A stretch of DNA of 64,000 nucleotides, from positions 8,295,001 to 8,359,000 of the forward strand of contig NC_134160.1 of NCBI RefSeq assembly GCF_033958435.1, written 5' to 3'. The position numbers and the translations under genes are program-made. The notes beneath the pieces were generated by a model. The model did no database searches. It was not told where the DNA came from and saw only the letters and a list, made by a program, of their open reading frames with translations. Shown one piece after another: positions 57,780-64,000 of this stretch; the stretch's first letter is position 1, and each line of letters begins with the position of its first letter. The stretch is from Carettochelys insculpta (taxonomy: Eukaryota; Chordata; Testudines; Carettochelyidae).

Positions 57780-58920
57780 GGGGAACCACACACAAATGAG
57801 GTTAGTTAAACAGAAATGAAAAGGTACAGTGTTAAAAGCGAAATACCTCCAGACTGCATGGAAATATCAATGACACCATAATAGACACTCAACTTAAACA
57901 TATGCCCCAATTAAAAAGCATAATAAGTAAGCAAAGAGTGCTAGTGTGGCTTAACAAACAAGGAAAAGTGGTAGCTAGAGACAAAAAGGCATCTTTTAAA
58001 AAGTGGAAGTTAAATCCAAGCAAGGATAATAGAAAGGTGCACAAATTCCTGCAATTGAAGTGTAAAAATGTAATTAGGAAAGCCAAAAAAAAAGAATTTG
58101 AAGAACAGCAGCCCAAGACTCAAAGTAATGGCTGTGTTTTTTGAAGTACATCAGAAGCAGTAAGCCTGCTAACCACCCAGTGGGGTCTCTGGGTGATTGA
58201 GATGCTAAAGGAGCACTCAAAACCATTGCAGAGATACCTAAATTAAATCTTTGCTTTGGCCTTCATGGCTGAAGGTGTGAGGGAGGTTTCCAAACCAGAG
58301 CCATTCTTTTTTGGTACAGATCTAGGGAATGTGCCAGATTGAGGTATCATTAGAGCAGATTTCAGGATAAGTTGATAAGTTGACAAGTTAAACAGTAATC
58401 AGGCCCCAGGACCAGATGACATTTACTCAAGAGTTCTCAAAGAACTCAGATGTGAAATTGCAGAACTATTAACTGCAATTGGTAACACATTCTTTGTCTG
58501 CTTCTGTATGAGTTGACTGGATGATAGCTAATGTGATGCCAATTTTTAAAAAGGGCTCTGAAGTGATTGTCAGTTACAGGCTGGTAAGTCTTAGTTTTCC
58601 AGAAAGCCTTGATCAGGTCCTTCACAGAAGAGGAGTTATTTGAACAAATAAAAGGAAGTAGTACTCCATGCAGCACGTAGTCAATCTGTGGAATTCCCTG
58701 CCAGAGGATACTGGGAAGGCCAAGACTGTAACGGCTAAAAGAAAAGAGCTAGATAAATTTATGGAGTGTAGATCCATCAATGGCTATTAGCTAGGATGGG
58801 CAGGGTTGATGTCCCTAGCCTCTTCCGGCTTGAAGCTGGGAATGGGTAATGGGACGGGTTACTTCATAATTATCTGTTCATTCTCTCTGGGGCACCTGGC
58901 ATTGGTCACTGTCGGTAACC
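57780..58920 (+). repeat. CR1 LINE relic, internally deleted
   Basis: Plus-strand translation gives MPQLKSIISKQRVLVWLNKQ and NVIRKAKKKEFEEQ, then degraded ANVMPIFKKGSE-like sequence (DWMIANVMPIFKKG) at about 58515-58560. From about 58665 there is the CR1 C-terminal/3' segment (cagcacgtagtcaatctgtg, ggaattccctgccagaggat). RT core is missing between these parts, and the 3' terminus is cut off near 58920. Confidence 0.8.
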
Positions 58921-60041
58921 AGGGAATATAGTGTGTTTCAGTTAGTCAGAAGATGTAGCCCCATATATATGCAGTCACTTGATGAATGTAAAACTAAAAG
59001 GTTGCACAGGGAATGCAAGTAATCCTATCCAAAGTGAATATTGATATCTTTGGCTGAAACTGCACAGTAAAGCTTTTAATATAGAGGTAAAGTACAGTAA
59101 TGGAAAGACTGATGAAACACAGTCTGCTCTGTAGGACTGTGCCAAATAACCTGCACACATAAGATTGCAGTAATCATAATGAGATAAAATAAATAAATTA
59201 ACATTTCACAAACAAGTCTATAGAGCATTAAATTCAGTCTGGCTCTAGTCCCGAAATTTTGGTTTAAAATTTAAAAACATCTTCCTGGATTGTGATCAGT
59301 GAGAGAACTGTCTGGGGAAAAATGTGTACACATGGGTAGCTTTCACTCATGTACAACTGTATAAAGCTGTTGGAATAATCAAAACAATTTGACGGTTCCT
59401 TTCAAGACAATATTTATGTTTGGGGGCTGTATTTATATTTGTCTCATGTGCGAGGCATATTTGCAAAGTAAGCATTAGATGTAAAAATAGGAGAAATGTC
59501 TAGTACAGAGTTATTAATGTGCTGTGTGAAGAGTTACGCACAATGTCGCCTGTAGAATTTATGCTGGCAGTCTCTGGAAATGAATAACTTCACTGTTTGT
59601 ATGATTTGTTTTTCATTAACCTCACTGGTGGGCTGCCTGCTGCCCATTTTAACTTGCAAATGTTTGAGTCTTTCTAAAAGAGCTGGTTGGTTTTGCATCT
59701 CATTCCCCATGTGCTTTCAGTGTAGCTTCTTAGCTAGTTCGCATGTATTATTGATGAAGTACGCCTGCTTCTGTAGTCTAACTGAAATATTTTTAAAAGA
59801 CCCAAGTGACATCTTATGATAATGAAGACCAAAATGTGTGCTTTGCTTAAAACTCTTACAAAGCAACCTATGGTAAGTGTGGTTCAATTTCTTGTCTGAA
59901 TTTTGCTTTGTTTTAAAGTATTGGGGTAATGCTTTAGTCGAAGAGAAGCACGCCTTCGTGAAACCCAAGAATACATTAAACTATAGGGGTTGTTTAAGAG
60001 GGCACGCAAAAGAGCTGTGTATGAAGGCTGTCTAATAGAGC

Positions 60042-63000
60042 CAGCGTGAACAAAATTTTTATATTGGGACCCCGCTTTTTGTCCCTGCAATTTGTGCCCC
60101 CCAACTTGTCTAATATTATCCAAATCGACATAAATTTCAGTTATGTTCATATGAGGAGGGGAAAAAAAACTTTCAATGTGTGTAAGAAAATAAATATGTA
60201 AAATGTGTTTAAAAAAAACAAAAAACCTTTAATCAGTATATAAATGTGAATACACATACATAAAAACTAACATATTTCAACATTTTTTTAATGAGCCTGA
60301 TGAGCCTGAGTGTTATTCCAGAGGCTGCTACTCTGAGATGTGGTGCCACATCTAGAAGGGAACAAAGTTTGCTTTTTTAAAGCAGCTAATTTAGAGAAAA
60401 TAGCTTCACAGAGGTAAGTGGAAGCAAAAGGTAGAGCATTTCAACAGGCTTTGCAGAAAAGTAAAGATATCTTTTCTTCATGGACTCCCGAAAGCTTGTA
60501 GGGTTTTTTGCTTCAAATTCCATTTTCAATGGGGAGTTGCTTAATAAATCTGTCAACTGTTATTGATTATTAATTGATAAATGGGTGCTTCATACTACCT
60601 CATCGAAAGGATTCCAAATCCAGTCAAGCTCTCCAGTTGGCAGGTGCAACAACCCCTGGAGAAATTGTCATTTTCAAGGTGGGATGTTATAACAGTGTCT
60701 GTCTGACTGTGTTTGATATCAGAGGCTTCGCTGAATTCATTGAGAGATCCTGTTTTGTATTTGGAAGTGTTTCCAGAGAGTGAGCTTTTTAATGCTGAAA
60801 TATCTCCAATTTTAAAAATATTTTTTTCTTTTAGCGATGAATGCAGTTTTTTTCAAAATATTGCTGAGAACACAAAATTAAAAGCCATTTTTCATTGCAG
60901 AATTTTTCAGCCAAATTCGGTTATAATTCAGAAGGGAAAAGTTGGTGTTTGTACTTGAATACAAAGATCCAGTAAAGAATCTTTCCCTGCGATAACAATC
61001 TAACTTCTATATGCAAAGGGAGGTTAACAAATTGAGTTCATTTCAGAAAGTGGAAAATAATCTGCCCTGTAAGGATTGAGCTTTAATAAAATTCACTATT
61101 TTTGATGCATCCTTCAAAATTGCCTTTGCTTCAGGCTCAAGATTCTCTGCAGCAAGAGTTTCACGATTAATCATCCAATGTATATGTTTCACATGAGGCG
61201 TGGTATTTAGAACTATTGCCCTGAAACTCTTCTTGTATCCCGTCATTGCAGGATCACCATCTGTACGTGCACTGCCACAGTTACACCAAAGCAGATAATT
61301 TGCTTTAAAAAATTCACTCACAATATTGAAGATACATTCTGTAGTGTGTCCTTCAAATGATTTGCAGAAAATAATTTCTTCTAGGATGTCACCTTCATAA
61401 TAATATCTGACAAATACTGTCAGCTGTGCCATGTTATCAGTACTTAATACTCTTGTATCAACAGTTGTGTTGCAGTGTCCTTAGAGCTATGATAAATCTC
61501 TTTACTGTGTCATGAGATAAAAGTATAGATTTTGTGGCTTCAGCATGTTTGCCACTGTGTATAATTTCACATATCTTAATTGTACCTGGAAGTAGTAATA
61601 TTTCACTAAAGTTACCTGGCTTCATTGTCTTTGCAATTGGATGTGAAACTTTGAAAGATGCCCTCTGAGTCTTAGATGCTGTTAAATGTTTGACATTTGC
61701 ACTTGCCTTCCACAATTCCTCATAGTTTAAAAAGCAGTGTCTTTATTTGTGTGTTGAGGCTGGTTGGTAATCAAGTAGTGCTTGAGTTTTGTTGTTTTCA
61801 CGCTGTCATTGGCCAAGATATTGGAACAAATTACACACTGAGGTTGTTGCTCATTATTCACCATTGTCCAAGAAAATCCATGTTTAAGATATTTTTTGTT
61901 TCTGGATGACTTTGTTTTCACATTTGTACATTGTTTTGTAATTTTCAACACTTTCTCTTAACTTTGGCATTATTGGGCAGATCCAAACTTGACAAAGATG
62001 TAGAAATTGTAGCATTTTAACCAGTCATCAAAAGCCTCTTATCTAAATTCAGGATAAATTTTTTTAAAAAAGTTAGCAGTGCCCAGTAAACAAATTGCTG
62101 CCTGGCTATGGTGTCTTCTGACCACTCCAGAGAATCTTGCAAAAGGCAAATGAAAGTCAGAAATTTTAACTCCACACCATATTGTGAAACAAGTGAAATA
62201 GTGGAATGGTTGACCAAGCTCTCTTTCTCTTGGGGGGGAAAAAAAGGGAGCATGCTAAGTGCACACTACCTTCACCCCCTCGTGCCATGCATAAATTAAC
62301 ATGAAGAAGAAACTGGCCTAGAAAATATTGTACAGTATTTTGTTTGTGAACCAGCAGATTTTTGTGAGTAGGTTACCTCACTCACTGTGGTGTCCTCTCC
62401 TTTTATATTAACTGCACATTGGCAGCAACTGAAATCTGTGAACACCAGGAAAAAACCTCTGGCTGCTGTCAGTCTATGTAAGGCAGCAACATAAGCTGCA
62501 ATGGTGCAAGGACAGTGCATGCAATGGGAGAGAGAATAGGATACTATATGGACAGAAGTAAGGCATGTCTTCCACTTGTATATTATAAGAAATACATTAT
62601 ATCCTTATATAGAGGAGCATTTATTATCTTCCACCTATAAATTATAAGGGGAATCACGCTTCTTGCCAGTTGTAGATTGGTATAAAGACTCAGAATTTAA
62701 ATACTACTAGCACTATTCAGGAGGGCTCTCTAAGGTCAGGTTCCTGTCCTTCTCCTTACTTTGGGCACATGGAAATCAGTGGTGCCTGTTGTCCACAAGC
62801 TGCACTGCCTATGTCTGCCTATGTAAAAGTCGACATGTTTCAATGTCATCTTACGACACACAGAACAAGTGACTGCTTTTACTGTGGAGGATTTCCATTT
62901 AGATGAAAGGAAATTGCATAACAAATGAGCAAAAGTAAAGTGTCCGTGGGCATGCAGTGGGCATCTTTGTCTGTAACGTGCAGTATTAACTTTGTATTAC

Positions 63001-63379
63001 AAAATGATGCAAATGAAAGTAGAGACTAACAAGTGAGTATAGGTTCCCTGCTGACCAAAGGAAAAAAGGATGTTTTTGAGAGGCTGAGCTCTGATAAATC
63101 AGATGCATAATATCTATATTGTCTCTTCTCAGGTGCATAGATGTCTCTGCCAAACATTGTACTGCAAAACTTGACTCCCGGCCTGCTCCTGCTGGGAGGC
63201 ACACAGTGATGTAGGTGAGAAGCTGGAAATGATGGCACTCCCTCAGCAACAGTGAGGGTAGAGGAGCAGGCGGCATGGGCCAGGGGAGGCAGCAGAGGCA
63301 CCTGTGAGAGTGGGGAGGCTAATCATGATGTATCCCTCCCTTTTTGAAATTGGCTGCCCCCTCATTTTTTACACCCCTG
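60042..63379 (-). mobile_element. hAT (Charlie-like) transposon relic, near full length
   Basis: The minus strand runs from a CAGGGGTGT terminus at 63379 to ...TTCACGCTG at 60042 (plus strand cagcgtgaacaa), about 3.3 kb. The coding part is in three broken frames in the right order: a BED finger (61951-61727: FSWTMVNNEQQPQCVICSNI then LANDSVKTTKLKHYL), an intermediate segment (61715-61458: ASFKVSHPIAKTMKPGNFSE), and the transposase core (61432-61043: MAQLTVFVRYYYEGDILEEI, TDGDPAMTGYKKSF, HWMINRETLAAENL). These match ZBED5/SCAND3-type hAT transposases (consensus CTDGAPAM, HCxxHRQAL). The flanks atctagag and taatagag could be an eroded 8-bp duplication. It lies in CLIC4 intron 1, antisense to the gene. 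Confidence 0.85.
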
Positions 63380-63468
63380 ATCTAGAGGGTGGCTTGAATG
63401 CTCTGTAACAGTAGGGTGAAAAGAGTTAGCAAATCAATAGCCAGTTTATGGCAACTCAACAAACAAGT

Positions 63469-63763
63469 ACAGGTTGAACCTCTCTACTTGGCACCCTCGA
63501 GACCGAGCCAATGCCAAATGAGAGAATTTGCCAGACAATGGAAGACCAATATTAATTAGCAGCATTACCAACACTTGGGTAAATTGCAGCTAAATAACAG
63601 CACAGGACAATGAGAGCCAGGACGGGTGGCTGTAAACAAATTTTATGGGACCATGGGAAACTTGGCCATACCCACAATAAGTGGTCATCCAGCTAATTAA
63701 AATGGTGCCAGTTTATGGATGATGTTGGATGAGAGGGTGACAGACTAGAGAGGTACAACCTGT
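63469..63763. mobile_element. AGGTTGAACCTCT-family inverted-repeat element
   Basis: Termini ACAGGTTGAACCTCTCTA and, reverse-complemented, ACAGGTTGTACCTCTCTA match at 17 of 18 positions. 295 bp, non-coding; a trinucleotide gta borders both ends. This is the best preserved of three copies in the window. Confidence 0.85.
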
Positions 63764-64000
63764 GTATTTTCACATGACATGCAAGTTAAGGTATTGTAAA
63801 TATGACCCCATATTCCAAGGAATATACAAATGTAACCAATAATTTGTTTTTATACTTTCAATATTTATAGATAGTTACTTGCAAATTAAGATCAGACCCT
63901 GGTTTTCTGGCAGGCTGCCAAATAGGCCCTTGTATTAAAAAGTAAAATATTTATTAGTAGTGAGTCATGGAAGGGTTCTTTAAGATAATCACAAAATTGG

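Larger units (their letters stand above)
54133..64000 (+). other. CLIC4: CLIC4 intron 1 (partial)
   Basis: Sequence after the gtacgg donor to the window end. I searched for a CLIC4 exon 2 signature (AG then GC(N)GG...GAGAGCATTGG, CPFSQRL) and did not see one. From 54620 to 57770 I recognise nothing specific; beyond that it holds a CR1 and a hAT relic. Confidence 0.8.

Overview
The window is vertebrate nuclear DNA with long introns, GT-AG splice sites and many repeats. It is almost certainly from a turtle. The repeats combine CR1 LINE fragments, a tRNA-derived SINE with a CR1-like tail (the turtle Cry type), DIRS-like and Penelope-like retroelements, and short inverted-repeat elements starting near GTCTACAC. 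The exact repeat flavours remind me of softshell turtles, but that is recall and not a measurement. There is no prokaryotic or viral gene content.

Left third (1-22390): the 3' part of SRRM1 (serine/arginine repetitive matrix protein 1) on the + strand. Thirteen coding exons between 3480 and 21545 join in one open frame of 2271 nt, giving 756 residues plus TAG. They cover the RS-rich region, the proline/serine/arginine repeats, a Lys/His block with an Ala14 run, and the conserved C-terminus. The first exons, with the PWI domain, lie off the left edge. A 3'UTR of about 840 nt follows, with AATAAA at 22362.

Middle (22390-53700): about 31 kb in which I find no convincing protein gene. It holds CR1 3' ends, several families of short inverted-repeat elements (two with clean 8-bp target duplications), a BED zinc-finger/hAT relic, a Penelope-like relic with a GIY-YIG domain, and several long foldbacks.

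Right (53700-64000): a CpG island with exon 1 of CLIC4 (24 codons, 54061-54132, + strand) and then CLIC4 intron 1. The intron carries a degenerate CR1 and a roughly 3.3-kb hAT transposon relic encoding BED-finger and transposase fragments. SRRM1 followed by CLIC4 in the same direction is the order known from human chromosome 1p36.

The two genes do not form one pathway: SRRM1 is a nuclear splicing coactivator and CLIC4 a soluble/membrane GST-fold protein. I found no undescribed coding system. The observations most worth checking are a GC-AG intron in SRRM1, an exon with a tandem NAGNAG acceptor and a T32 tract at its donor, a self-complementary Penelope-type insertion with a 15-bp target duplication inside an SRRM1 intron, and a DIRS-like relic in the last SRRM1 intron.
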